From Alkalicella caledoniensis (GTDB taxonomy: Bacteria > Bacillota > Proteinivoracia > Proteinivoracales > Proteinivoracaceae), in contig NZ_CP058559.1 of assembly GCF_014467015.1 (NCBI RefSeq), forward strand, positions 806,001 through 870,000: 64,000 nucleotides of DNA, in the 5' to 3' direction. Below the pieces are notes generated by a model. The model worked only from the letters and a program-made list of their open reading frames with translations, searched no databases and had not been told where the DNA came from. The translations under genes were made by a program, and so were the position numbers. How positions within the stretch are numbered: the stretch's first letter is position 1; every line of letters begins with the position of its first letter. Of this stretch, positions 35,401-44,014 are shown one piece after another.

Positions 35401-36469
35401 AGTTATTGTTTCTATAAATTTCATCCACCATATGGAAGCCGTCCTTGATTATGGTTTCCTCTAAATTATGTATGTTTACAGGGATTGGTTCTAATTTATA
35501 GTAAGGAACATTATAGGTTCCATCATTTATTGTGTTTACTATATTAGTGAGAGGTCCATCCTTAGCTAGCTGAATGGCCATGGAAGCAGCGGCACCTGCA
35601 AGTTTCTCAATGGGTTTATACACTGTCATATGCTGTGTGCCTTCCACAATTCTTTGACATGCAACAAGATCTGCGTCCTGTCCTACTACCAAAGTGTTTC
35701 CAGCAGTCCTATAAAGGGACAGTGCCTCTATAACACCATCTGCAAGACCATCATTTCCCGCAATCACTGCGTCAATTTTAGCACCTTCCCTTAATAGCTC
35801 ATCAGTTATATTAAAGGCATATTCCTTCATCCAGTTTGGAGCCCATTCCTCTTTTATTATACTGGCAGCACCTTCAGCAACTTTGCTTTTAAGGACTTTA
35901 TCGTATCCTCGTTTAATCATCATTGTATTATGATCACTGGTTGCTCCGTTTACAATCAAAATATTGCTACCAACAGGAGAATTCTCTAAAACATATTGTG
36001 CCATTATTTCTCCAACCCTTGTGTTATCAAAGGAAATGTACAAATCAACATTTGAATTAAGTACCAGTCTATCGTAGGATATAACCTTTACTCCATTTTT
36101 TTTTGCTAATTCCACTGCCTCAACAGCTTTATTGTGATCATTTGGCACAAGGATCAATACGTCTATATCTTGTCCTAGGAGATACCTTACTTGTTTTAAC
36201 TGGTCCTGATCATCATTATTAGCATTCTGAACTATAATATCTGCACCCATCTCCTTAACTTTTGCCATCAAGATATCCCTATCTTTAATCCAACGTTCTT
36301 CCTTTAAAGTTCCTAAGGAAAAACCAACTTTGATTCTTTTATCATCCCCGAATTCATTAGAGTTCGATGAATCTGTGTAAATAACTTGAACTACTCTAAC
36401 AGTCAAGGTAACAAAAACTGTAAAAAGTATAGCTACTAATGCCCCCCGCAATAGTCTTTTATCAGCCAA
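35399..36469 (-). CDS. Membrane-anchored xylose-binding-like sensor protein (XylFII-like)
   Basis: This 356-residue protein has an uncleaved N-terminal membrane helix (LLRGALVAILFTVFVTLTV, ~5-25), no lipobox, and an extracytoplasmic domain closely similar to XylF (VGFSLGTLKEERWIKDRD, VKVISYDRLVL, LYISFDNTRVGEI, VVGQDADLVACQRIVEGTQ). In Clostridium, XylFII with LytS and YesN forms a xylose-sensing system that activates xylFGH; this gene fits that role by homology and position. TTG start behind GAGGGGTGAT. It begins one base after the response-regulator gene. Confidence 0.8.
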   Translation of the reverse strand: MADKRLLRGALVAILFTVFVTLTVRVVQVIYTDSSNSNEFGDDKRIKVGFSLGTLKEERWIKDRDILMAKVKEMGADIIVQNANNDDQDQLKQVRYLLGQDIDVLILVPNDHNKAVEAVELAKKNGVKVISYDRLVLNSNVDLYISFDNTRVGEIMAQYVLENSPVGSNILIVNGATSDHNTMMIKRGYDKVLKSKVAEGAASIIKEEWAPNWMKEYAFNITDELLREGAKIDAVIAGNDGLADGVIEALSLYRTAGNTLVVGQDADLVACQRIVEGTQHMTVYKPIEKLAGAAASMAIQLAKDGPLTNIVNTINDGTYNVPYYKLEPIPVNIHNLEETIIKDGFHMVDEIYRNNN

Positions 36470-36470
36470 T

Positions 36471-38075
36471 TTACATCACCCCTCGTGATATGGAATTTGC
36501 TCTATACTCAGTTGGTGTCATCCCTGTTGCCTTTTTAAACAGTTTACTAAAATAGTTGGGGTCGGTATAACCAACCTCATAACACGCTTCCTTTACATTG
36601 GCATTTTTATCTTTTAATACCATTTTTGCCTTTTCAATCCTTAACTCTGTAATATAATCAACGAAATTTTTCCCTGTTGACTCCTTAAAAAATTTGCTAA
36701 AGTGATGGTAACTCATACTGATTTCCTTTGCCACATCATCTAATGTTAGATTGTGCTGGTAGTTTTCATCTATATATTCTAAAGCCTTTATAATAAATCC
36801 ATTTAGCTTTTTGCTCTTTTTCTCCTCCACATTTACAAGTAAGTTCTTTAAGTAGTTCATGTAATTCAATTTAATCTCATTAGGGTCGTCTATACTTAAT
36901 AGCTGTATCAAAAACTCACTATCTAGTAGACTATCATCTTGAACGTCTCTATTTACAGTCCTTTGAGATATTATTATTAGTTCTATTAGCTTGGACTTTA
37001 TTTTATTGACATCATTTGGGTTGTTAGCTGTAAGCCACAAAAATAGCTCTTCAAATATTTCAAGAACACCCTTAAGATCACCTGTGGATAATTTATCTAA
37101 GTAAAGCTTCTCTTTATGTATAGGGTAGTTGTCTTGCTGTGCTAGCACTCCATGAAAATCCTCAAAATGGGTGACTGTTTCTCCCTTACCACTGTTTACT
37201 GATTTAGATGCTTCTTTATAGGATTTTGTGAATAATTCTATGTTGTAACCTTTACCTATGCCAATTTCGAAAGGTATTTTTACATTGCGTGCAATTTTTT
37301 CCCCTAGCTTATTTGCATAGGATATTGATATATTTCGCAAATCATAGGCATCTGTTTTCTCGTCCATGGGTATAAATGCCACAACCCTATCTAAAAGTGG
37401 AGGCCCTATCAAACAAGGACATATATTTTTTAGTTGCATGGAAAACATGTCGTAAAATTTTTGTTTTAATAGACTTATACTTATAGTATCTGTTTTTGTA
37501 CAAGCTTCATGGTTTTTTACTGTAGCCACCATGGCATAGCCATACCTTAACTTCATACCGAAAATCTCTTCATAAAAGGATAGATCGTCCACAGTATTAC
37601 TATTGAACAAAAGTGAATGGATGAATTGACTTTCGAGATGGGGGATTATAGTATTCATTTTTTCCATTAGTATCATTTCTTTTTTTAGTGCTTCTTTCTT
37701 TGAGTAGATAATCTGGGATAAATCGTTAATCACATTCACTAGCTTATATTTGTTTACTGGTTTTGTTATGTACTCGTAAACTCCTAGATTCACAGCATCT
37801 TTGGCGTATTGAAAATACTCGTATGCACTAATAATTACAAATTCTGCATCGTTGTAGGAGTTTTTAATTTGCCTTATGGCTTCTATCCCATTTATTCCAG
37901 GAATGTGAATATCCATAAGTATTATGTCAGGCTTTAGGTCTAAAGCCTTTTCTATGGCTTCCCTTCCTGAACTTGCAGAACCAACTACCTCAACATCATC
38001 TAAAAACTTATGGATTATAAATTTTATGGATTGAATAACAATATGCTCATCGTCAGCAATCAACAGTTTGATCAT
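36471..38075 (-). CDS. YesN-type response regulator of the xylose-sensing system
   Basis: The 534-residue regulator has a receiver domain (~1-120; ADDEH, phospho-Asp in IILMDIHIPGING ~55, Lys in YITKPVNKYK), a long middle domain of the YesN family, and a C-terminal AraC-type double helix-turn-helix (~430-530; YHHFSKFFKESTG and DPNYFSKLFKKATG). It is predicted to activate xylFGH. It overlaps the kinase gene by 23 bases and abuts the XylFII-like gene. GGGAGTG precedes ATG. Confidence 0.88.
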   Translation of the reverse strand: MIKLLIADDEHIVIQSIKFIIHKFLDDVEVVGSASSGREAIEKALDLKPDIILMDIHIPGINGIEAIRQIKNSYNDAEFVIISAYEYFQYAKDAVNLGVYEYITKPVNKYKLVNVINDLSQIIYSKKEALKKEMILMEKMNTIIPHLESQFIHSLLFNSNTVDDLSFYEEIFGMKLRYGYAMVATVKNHEACTKTDTISISLLKQKFYDMFSMQLKNICPCLIGPPLLDRVVAFIPMDEKTDAYDLRNISISYANKLGEKIARNVKIPFEIGIGKGYNIELFTKSYKEASKSVNSGKGETVTHFEDFHGVLAQQDNYPIHKEKLYLDKLSTGDLKGVLEIFEELFLWLTANNPNDVNKIKSKLIELIIISQRTVNRDVQDDSLLDSEFLIQLLSIDDPNEIKLNYMNYLKNLLVNVEEKKSKKLNGFIIKALEYIDENYQHNLTLDDVAKEISMSYHHFSKFFKESTGKNFVDYITELRIEKAKMVLKDKNANVKEACYEVGYTDPNYFSKLFKKATGMTPTEYRANSISRGVM

Positions 38076-39597
38076 TTAAAGCACTCCCTTTTTTATACGG
38101 TAACTTTAAAGTTACCTTAGTGCCATAACCTACTTTGCTTTCTATCTCAAATACCTCATTGATGTTTTTACTGTTATAAAACAATCTCAGTCTGTCAATT
38201 ACATTGTGTATACCTATACCACTGGCATGTTTCCCTGTATTCTTTTTAGAACCCCCTGGGGAAATGATAGTTTTTATCTTACTTTCGTCTATCCCAATAC
38301 CGTTATCTTCTACTTCTACTCGGATTATTCCATCACTTTCATTAACTGTTAGCTTTATTTCACCACTTTTTTCTAAGTTTTCTATACCATGGATAAAAGC
38401 ATTTTCCACTATTGGCTGAATTATAGCGCATGGTGTTTCTATGTTTAACAAGTGCTCATCTACATCTAAGGTAAAATCTATCTTGTCTCCAAACCTAGTC
38501 TTTAATATATACATATAATTTTGTGAGTAGTTTATTTCATCCTTTAAGGTTACGGCTTCATCTAGTTTTCGAAGGTTATATCTAAACAACTGGGCTATAT
38601 TTTCTATAAACTCAGAAGTATTGTCAGCCCCTTCCATCATTGCCAGTTGTCCAGCTGCGTTAAAGGTATTAAATAAAAAGTGGGGGTTTATCTGAGACTG
38701 TAAGGCCTTAAGTTCAGCATCCCTTAATAAACTCTTCATTTTAAAATTTTCCATCTCTTGTACTTTAAGCTTTTTTTCCATTTCGGCCTGTTTTTTTATC
38801 TCATCAATATAAGTTTTTATATTTACAACCATTTTCTCAAAGGCAGTGGCCAAAGTGCTTATTTCATCCCCTGTTTTTATATTGAATGGTTGTATATCAA
38901 AATCACCCTGGGATATTTTCTCGGCAGAGTGGGCAAGTTTGATGATTGGTTTAGTTAACCTATATGCAAACATAAAGGCTAAAAATATGTTTAGAGTTAC
39001 AGAAACAACAATTATAATTGCGTTTATATAGCTTAAGAAAGTCATATTCTTAGTAATTAAATTATACTGAGAAGACCCTTCCTGTAGCTTGTATGTAAGA
39101 AGATTATTTATGTACAGTTTTATATGTTCACTAATTTCAATGGAGCGAGTAAAGTGTGCTATGTATTCGTGACTGATACGCCCCCTCTTAGCCTTTACAG
39201 CCTGGTCTGTCTCCACAAGTAAATTATCTATCATGTATCCTATATTTTTTAGTATTAAAATATCATTATCATAGCTACTATCCCTTGGAATATTCTTTGC
39301 TTTAACATCTAGGGAGTTATATATTGTATAATAATCCAGTAGTGCATCGGAGGACTTTGTTGTTAAGTACTTTTCCACTTCCATCATCATTGTATTGACA
39401 TCGTTATTTAGCTCGTTTAGATAAACATAGTCAATTATAATTGTATTTAGCTTATCTAAAACTAGCTTGGCATTGTAGTAAGAGAATATACTTGTTGCAC
39501 CTAAAATCAGTGTGACTATAAGATAGTAAACCACTAATTTTTTTCTTATACCGGTTATAGGGAGTATGTATTTAGTCATTTTCTTGTTGGTATTCAT
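38053..39597 (-). CDS. LytS/YesM-type sensor histidine kinase of the xylose-sensing system
   Basis: The 514-residue kinase has two membrane helices (~22-40 and ~185-207) enclosing a helical extracytoplasmic domain, then HAMP (~208-260), the phosphoacceptor region LKALQSQINPHFLFNTFNAA (~300) and an ATPase domain (VEDNGIGIDES, HASGIGIHNVIDRL). The extracytoplasmic part has no obvious ligand pocket, so it probably reads the binding proteins encoded on either side. It overlaps the upstream binding-protein gene by 26 bases; GGAGAAC precedes ATG. Confidence 0.88.
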   Translation of the reverse strand: MNTNKKMTKYILPITGIRKKLVVYYLIVTLILGATSIFSYYNAKLVLDKLNTIIIDYVYLNELNNDVNTMMMEVEKYLTTKSSDALLDYYTIYNSLDVKAKNIPRDSSYDNDILILKNIGYMIDNLLVETDQAVKAKRGRISHEYIAHFTRSIEISEHIKLYINNLLTYKLQEGSSQYNLITKNMTFLSYINAIIIVVSVTLNIFLAFMFAYRLTKPIIKLAHSAEKISQGDFDIQPFNIKTGDEISTLATAFEKMVVNIKTYIDEIKKQAEMEKKLKVQEMENFKMKSLLRDAELKALQSQINPHFLFNTFNAAGQLAMMEGADNTSEFIENIAQLFRYNLRKLDEAVTLKDEINYSQNYMYILKTRFGDKIDFTLDVDEHLLNIETPCAIIQPIVENAFIHGIENLEKSGEIKLTVNESDGIIRVEVEDNGIGIDESKIKTIISPGGSKKNTGKHASGIGIHNVIDRLRLFYNSKNINEVFEIESKVGYGTKVTLKLPYKKGSALNDQTVDC

Positions 39598-40567
39598 GTA
39601 AGTTCTCCATGGTGATCACCTTCACCCCAGTTTCTATAAAAGTAGAAACATTGTTATTTTCCTTTACGTTTATCAATGCCTTTACACTTTCATAGCCCAT
39701 TTCATAGGGCTCACTCATAACAGTTCCATAGATTATTCCCATGGAAATATCCCTTAATATATTTTCGCTATCCCCATAGCCTATAAGTGTGAAGTCTCCA
39801 ATCTTATTACCGTCCACGATGAGCTGTGAAGTTCCTAAAGTGTCCACAACAGTTGCGGTGAATATGGCATCGATGTCAGGATGATTATTTATTATGGATT
39901 GAGTAATCTCCTCTGCACTTAAAATTCCCATTTGTGATGTAAACACCTGGGAAACCTTCATTTCGGGAAAGTCCTTTATTGTAGTTAGAAAACCATTTAA
40001 CTTAAGATTTTGGCTTGCTGTATCTAATTCTAGATTACTACTTACTATAATTGCAATATTTGCCACACCCTCAGTGGCTTGAATCATAAGCTGAGCAGCC
40101 TCTTTTCCCAACACAAAACTATTTGTACCCACAAACGCGCTCCGGTTACTGTTTTTACTGTCATTTTCTATGGTCACTATGGGAATCCCTTTGGCATATC
40201 CTCTGTTGATAAGAGACGTCACTTCAGCTCCCGTTGACGCATGTGTTATTATACCATCAACCCTAGATGTAATAGCTATATCAAGATACCTTAGTTCCTC
40301 ATGGTGATTGTTAAACCTTGGGGCATTATGTTCCACAACTACTCCGTACTCTGTAGCAGCATCTTGAACTCCCCTAAGAATTTCCTTCCAAAAAGGATCA
40401 ACTAGATTCTGTCCTACAAAGTAGAAATGATAAAGAGGTTTATCTGGTTCTTTAACATCTTCCCTTTGATAAAGGTACAAAAAAGCACTGTTTACAGAGA
40501 TTAGCACAATAAGGATAATTATTATATGCTTGTTAATAAATTGGTATAATTTACTAATCCTACTCAT
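39572..40567 (-). CDS. Membrane-anchored sugar-binding-like sensor protein
   Basis: This 331-residue protein has an N-terminal membrane anchor (HIIIILIVLISVNSAFLYLY, ~14-33) and a type I periplasmic-binding fold of the ribose/LacI group (FVGQNLVDPFWKEILRGVQDAA, VDGIITHASTG, GIPIVTIENDS, ALINVKENN). It has no lipobox. It is clearly different from the XylF-like proteins downstream and may recognise another pentose or sugar. First gene of a four-gene sensor operon in which the kinase start lies inside this gene. GAGGGGGC lies upstream of ATG. Confidence 0.8.
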   Translation of the reverse strand: MSRISKLYQFINKHIIIILIVLISVNSAFLYLYQREDVKEPDKPLYHFYFVGQNLVDPFWKEILRGVQDAATEYGVVVEHNAPRFNNHHEELRYLDIAITSRVDGIITHASTGAEVTSLINRGYAKGIPIVTIENDSKNSNRSAFVGTNSFVLGKEAAQLMIQATEGVANIAIIVSSNLELDTASQNLKLNGFLTTIKDFPEMKVSQVFTSQMGILSAEEITQSIINNHPDIDAIFTATVVDTLGTSQLIVDGNKIGDFTLIGYGDSENILRDISMGIIYGTVMSEPYEMGYESVKALINVKENNNVSTFIETGVKVITMENLHEYQQEND

Positions 40568-40659
40568 TAGGTCGCCCCCTCAAATCTTCGAACCAAAAAT
40601 TTTCTCCTAATTTAATATTATTCTATATACATCATTTTTTTCCTTCTAAAGTATTAACA

Positions 40660-40694
40660 AAAAAGCTCGAACCCATTTTAGGGTTCGAGCTTTT
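40660..40694 (-). terminator. Terminator of the AOR operon
   Basis: The stem AAAAGCTCGAACCC / GGGTTCGAGCTTTT has a 6-base loop and T residues on the minus strand. It lies about 10 bases after the moaD-like stop codon. Confidence 0.85.
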
Positions 40695-40704
40695 CAGCTT
40701 TCGT

Positions 40705-40902
40705 TTATCCTCCTGCCATCATATGAATTACCTTCACATCGTCTCCGTCTTTTATTTCCACGGTGGCATATTCTTCTTGTGGGATAAGTTCATCATTTAT
40801 CCTTACATAAATTTTAGGAAAGGTGTATTTCTTCTTTTCTAAAAGTCCCTTAACAGTGAGGCCTTCTTCCCATTGAAAGTCCCTGCCATTGACTTTGATC
40901 AT
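40705..40902 (-). CDS. MoaD/ThiS-family sulfur-carrier-like protein
   Basis: The 65-residue ubiquitin-like protein ends in AGG, the C-terminal Gly-Gly used for thiocarboxylate formation. The strand pattern (MIKVNGRDFQWEEGLTVKGL, then VEIKDGDDVKVIHMMAGG) is typical. Its ATG overlaps the AOR gene end by 4 bases, so it probably serves pterin cofactor sulfuration for that enzyme; this partnership is common for AOR genes. A ThiS role is possible but not supported by context. Confidence 0.82.
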   Translation of the reverse strand: MIKVNGRDFQWEEGLTVKGLLEKKKYTFPKIYVRINDELIPQEEYATVEIKDGDDVKVIHMMAGG

Positions 40903-43067
40903 TTTGTTTCCCCAACTTTTTCAAGAACTTCTAGAACCTCTGGTAAGTCCATACCGATTTCCTTTAAATGTTCAATCTTGGGTATACCCTCTTTTGTCCA
41001 TCCTCTTCGAGCATATACAGTATCTTGTAATTTCTCAAACTGCTCTTCACGGTATTTCCTTAACACCTTTACCTTCTCTTGGGTTGTTTTACCATCTACT
41101 TCATAGCCTAAAATTTCCTTCAACTGGCTATCATATCTATCCTGTCTTGATTCATACTCTTCCACAGTTACAGGTCCAATGGAACGATAGGGGGCTCTAT
41201 CGTGTACCCTTAATCCTTTACCCATTCTAATATTGAAGACCTTTTGGAAATTATATACTCTCTCAGATTCCCTTATGAGTTGGTCTTTATCTATACTCTT
41301 TCCAGTAACTGCATTACAGATATCCACATAGTTTTGTACATGCTCTGGGATTTTAGCTGGTTCATTTGCATGGGCATTGCTTTCAGGTACAATATCATTC
41401 CATGGCAGCTTACACATACCGTAAAGTCCAAACCATGTTCTAAACATCGGGAAGTAATGTAGGGCTTCGGCTTTATCATCAAAAGTAGGAATTTGGTTAT
41501 TTACCATATCCATGAAAATAAGCCATGCTTCATCATGCTGAGGTCCCTTATTAGTAAGGGCATATCCCCCTTGCTGGGCTAATGATTCCTTTGATAAGTA
41601 TTGAGAGTACTCAAGACCCTTTTGCTCCATACCTATATCATTTAGGAAGCTTTCATCTGCTCCGTATTTTTCCACAAAAAGCTTCTTCATTCTGTGAACA
41701 CCTTGACCTGCAACCTTACCGAAACCTTCTCCCCGGGACATTTGGTGTAACAGTTCAAGGGCAGCATCGCTATTTCCGAATTTTAGTTCAAGGCCACCTG
41801 TTATTTCTTTGTTTATGATGCCGTTTTCGTAACAGTCCATTATAAATGCTGTGATGGTACCGAAGGATATGGTATCCACAGCGTATGTGTCACAATAGAA
41901 ATTTAGCTCTAAAACAACATGGGGATCAAATATCCCACAGTTTGAACCAAGACCTGCAGCGTTTTCGTATTCTGGCCCGTCCACTGTAACTAAGTGCCCT
42001 TTGTAAGGACCTGTTTTTAACTCAAACTTATCAGCTGCCTTTGCACATGCCATGGAACACCCATACCAGCAACCATCTGCCATTCCCTGGGTAATATATT
42101 TTTCAATAAAAACTTTGGATGAAATTTTATGTGTATCCTTATGCATTCCAAACTTAAAGTTGTGAGTAGGTAGCAAATCATATTCATCCATAACCTCAAT
42201 AATATTTGCTGTACCTATTTTTCTCATGCCATTTTGTTTGTCGTCAAGCTTGCATATCTCTTTATGAAGTTTAATACCCGTCTGGTTAATTGTACCTTGA
42301 TCAACAGGATTATTTAGGTTACCTTTAACTCCTTGGTATTTCACAACAAGGGCTTTTATTTTTTTATTTCTAAATACTGTTCCAATACCACCCCTGCCTG
42401 CTTGCTTAAGGCGTGCTACCTTCCTTCTAACATCATAGAAAGTAAAGTTTAAAAGTCCTACAAGTGTATGCTCTGCAGCGGTACCTGCTGTTACAACAGC
42501 CACATTTCTCTTATCTTCCTCGCTGTCCGCATACATTTCAGTAAGTTGCTCACCTATTACATGACCATCTATGGCCTCTAGGGGAGCTTCTTCTATCTTT
42601 ACAGTACCGTTGTTACCATCGATTACAATTATTACATCTTTGTCTGCTTTCCCTTGTATCTCTAATGCATCCCATCCAGAAAACTTAAGTAATGGTCCGA
42701 AATATCCTCCTACATTACTGTCAATTGGTATGCCAGTTAGTGGAGAAATGGTGCAGATAAGAGACTTCCCTGAACCTGGGTATTGGGTAATACCGCATAT
42801 TGGCCCTCCTGCGATAACTATCTCATTTTCGGGATCATTCCATTTAGTTTGTGGTGTAACTGCATTCCACAAATACCACAGACCAAAACCTTTCCCTCCA
42901 ATGAATTTTTCCTTCATTTGTTGTGTAACTTCCTTAGTCTTAATTTTGTTTTCACTTAAGTTTATATACAAAGTTCTGTTAGTATAACCTTTATCGACAT
43001 TTCCTAACTGATATGTGTATTCTTGTAAAGTTACATGTTCATCCTTAATTTTTTTAACATCCATCAT
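40899..43067 (-). CDS. aor: Aldehyde:ferredoxin oxidoreductase (tungsten-type AOR family)
   Basis: The ~722-residue enzyme of the AOR family oxidises aldehydes to acids with ferredoxin using a tungsto- or molybdo-bispterin and one [4Fe-4S] cluster. The N-terminal domain has FIGGKGFGLWYLW and GPICGITQYPGSGKS. The cluster motif reads GCWYGCSMAC (C-x3-C-x3-C) with a fourth Cys in LYGMCKLPW; classical AORs have C-x2-C-x3-C. Start ATG 43067 follows GGGGAG; the upstream GTG is in the ribosome binding site. It could oxidise aldehyde leaking from the diol pathway or make alcohol from acid in reverse; neither is proven. Confidence 0.88.
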   Translation of the reverse strand: MMDVKKIKDEHVTLQEYTYQLGNVDKGYTNRTLYINLSENKIKTKEVTQQMKEKFIGGKGFGLWYLWNAVTPQTKWNDPENEIVIAGGPICGITQYPGSGKSLICTISPLTGIPIDSNVGGYFGPLLKFSGWDALEIQGKADKDVIIVIDGNNGTVKIEEAPLEAIDGHVIGEQLTEMYADSEEDKRNVAVVTAGTAAEHTLVGLLNFTFYDVRRKVARLKQAGRGGIGTVFRNKKIKALVVKYQGVKGNLNNPVDQGTINQTGIKLHKEICKLDDKQNGMRKIGTANIIEVMDEYDLLPTHNFKFGMHKDTHKISSKVFIEKYITQGMADGCWYGCSMACAKAADKFELKTGPYKGHLVTVDGPEYENAAGLGSNCGIFDPHVVLELNFYCDTYAVDTISFGTITAFIMDCYENGIINKEITGGLELKFGNSDAALELLHQMSRGEGFGKVAGQGVHRMKKLFVEKYGADESFLNDIGMEQKGLEYSQYLSKESLAQQGGYALTNKGPQHDEAWLIFMDMVNNQIPTFDDKAEALHYFPMFRTWFGLYGMCKLPWNDIVPESNAHANEPAKIPEHVQNYVDICNAVTGKSIDKDQLIRESERVYNFQKVFNIRMGKGLRVHDRAPYRSIGPVTVEEYESRQDRYDSQLKEILGYEVDGKTTQEKVKVLRKYREEQFEKLQDTVYARRGWTKEGIPKIEHLKEIGMDLPEVLEVLEKVGETK

Positions 43068-43084
43068 TATGGCTCCCCCCTCCA

Positions 43085-43489
43085 CTATTTAGCTGCTACC
43101 TTATCTTCGTCCTTCTCAGTTATAAATATGGCATTTGTTGGACATTGTTTTGTACACAGGCCACAAGCTATACACTTAAATGGCTCGATGTAGTCATCAT
43201 GCTGCATCATAGCTTCTTCTGGGCAGAACCCCACACACATAAAACAGCCAACGCAGTCTTTCTTTTTAATTCTTACTATCCCTTTATTATCCCTTACTAT
43301 GGTTTCAACTGGGCATATATCAATACACACCCCACATTGATTACAAGTAGTGATAATTTCAGGACCATCTTCACTAATACGAATACATGATTTACTTGGG
43401 TCTTCAGTCTTAAAATACGCTTTAGAGCAAACATCTTCACAAGCATGACACTGGATACATAGGCTATCATCCTTAGCTAAATACTTCAT
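43085..43489 (-). CDS. Ferredoxin-like protein with four 4Fe-4S cluster motifs
   Basis: The 134-residue polyferredoxin has four CxxCxxCxxxC motifs: CIQCHACEDVC (~12), CNQCGVCIDIC (~47), CVGCFMCVGFC (~74) and CIACGLCTKQC (~103). It should bind four clusters and act as electron partner for the AOR gene 17 bases downstream. I start at ATG 43489, preceded by GGGAGGGG; the longer open frame has no ribosome binding site. It resembles HycB/AOR-associated ferredoxin subunits. Confidence 0.88.
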   Translation of the reverse strand: MKYLAKDDSLCIQCHACEDVCSKAYFKTEDPSKSCIRISEDGPEIITTCNQCGVCIDICPVETIVRDNKGIVRIKKKDCVGCFMCVGFCPEEAMMQHDDYIEPFKCIACGLCTKQCPTNAIFITEKDEDKVAAK

Positions 43490-43670
43490 AACTAATCCCC
43501 TCCCTGTATTTATTTTGTTAAAATTATATAACGAGACCATATTATCTAGTCCCCTAAATAAACATTGTAATCCCCCACACCATTAAACTGCAATTTTAAA
43601 TTTTAGCTATAATTATAATTGTAACATTTTTTAGTATTTTTTCAATTAAAAATAATGATTTAGTACCAAA

Positions 43671-43701
43671 AAAATCCCCTTCTAACAATAGAAAGGGATT
43701 T
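43671..43701. repeat. Direct repeat A flanking structured element 1
   Basis: This 31-bp sequence matches 43974-44004 at 30 of 31 positions and contains a hairpin (AATCCCCTTCTA / TAGAAAGGGATT). On the minus strand it is followed by seven T residues, making it a terminator-like structure. Confidence 0.8.
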
Positions 43702-43709
43702 CAGCTTGT

Positions 43710-43973
43710 AGACAAACCTAAGATAAAGTCATTGACCCTAGATGTGTATATTAAAAAGCAGTACAATTAATTCGAGGAGATAGACTTAAGAGCTGAATAG
43801 CTAAACGGAAGAAGGGGCGAGAAACAGGACGTTTCGAGAGCTCCACTGAACCATGGACGGTGAATTGGAGCGGTACCCTTCTGGAGTTTAGATAGAAGCC
43901 TTAAGTCTCGACGCAGAATTTTGTACAGCGTTTAATATGCGACATTCCTAAAAAATGACTTTGGCATCAGTCT
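43710..43973 (+). ncRNA. Large structured RNA-like element, copy 1
   Basis: Non-coding. Nested helices on the plus strand: 43725-43733/43954-43962, 43746-43755/43931-43940, 43769-43773/43916-43920, 43782-43790/43900-43908, 43801-43806/43886-43891, 43810-43816/43876-43882, a hairpin 43821-43835 with loop AGGAC, and a branch 43841-43870 with inner loop ATGGAC. A second copy at 58587-58833 folds identically, with about nine compensatory pair changes and three C-G to U-G changes that are pairable only on the plus strand. Outer AGAC/GTCT may extend the base stem. I do not recognise the family; a full promoter is not evident. Confidence 0.72.
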
Positions 43974-44005
43974 AAAATCCCTTTCTAACAATAGAAAGGG
44001 ATTTT
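43974..44005 (-). terminator. Terminator of the penicillin-binding protein gene; direct repeat B
   Basis: The stem AAAATCCCTTTCTA / TAGAAAGGGATTTT lies 10 bases after the stop codon of the gene ending at 44015. It also forms the right-hand member of the 31-bp direct repeat that brackets structured element 1. Confidence 0.8.
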
Positions 44006-44014
44006 CATTACATT

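Noticed and set aside
43710-43973. Group II intron, CRISPR or insertion sequence as explanation for the structured element
   Set aside because: No domain V-like hairpin, no reverse transcriptase or transposase, no regularly spaced repeats. A standalone omega/HEARO-type RNA cannot be excluded without a covariance-model search.
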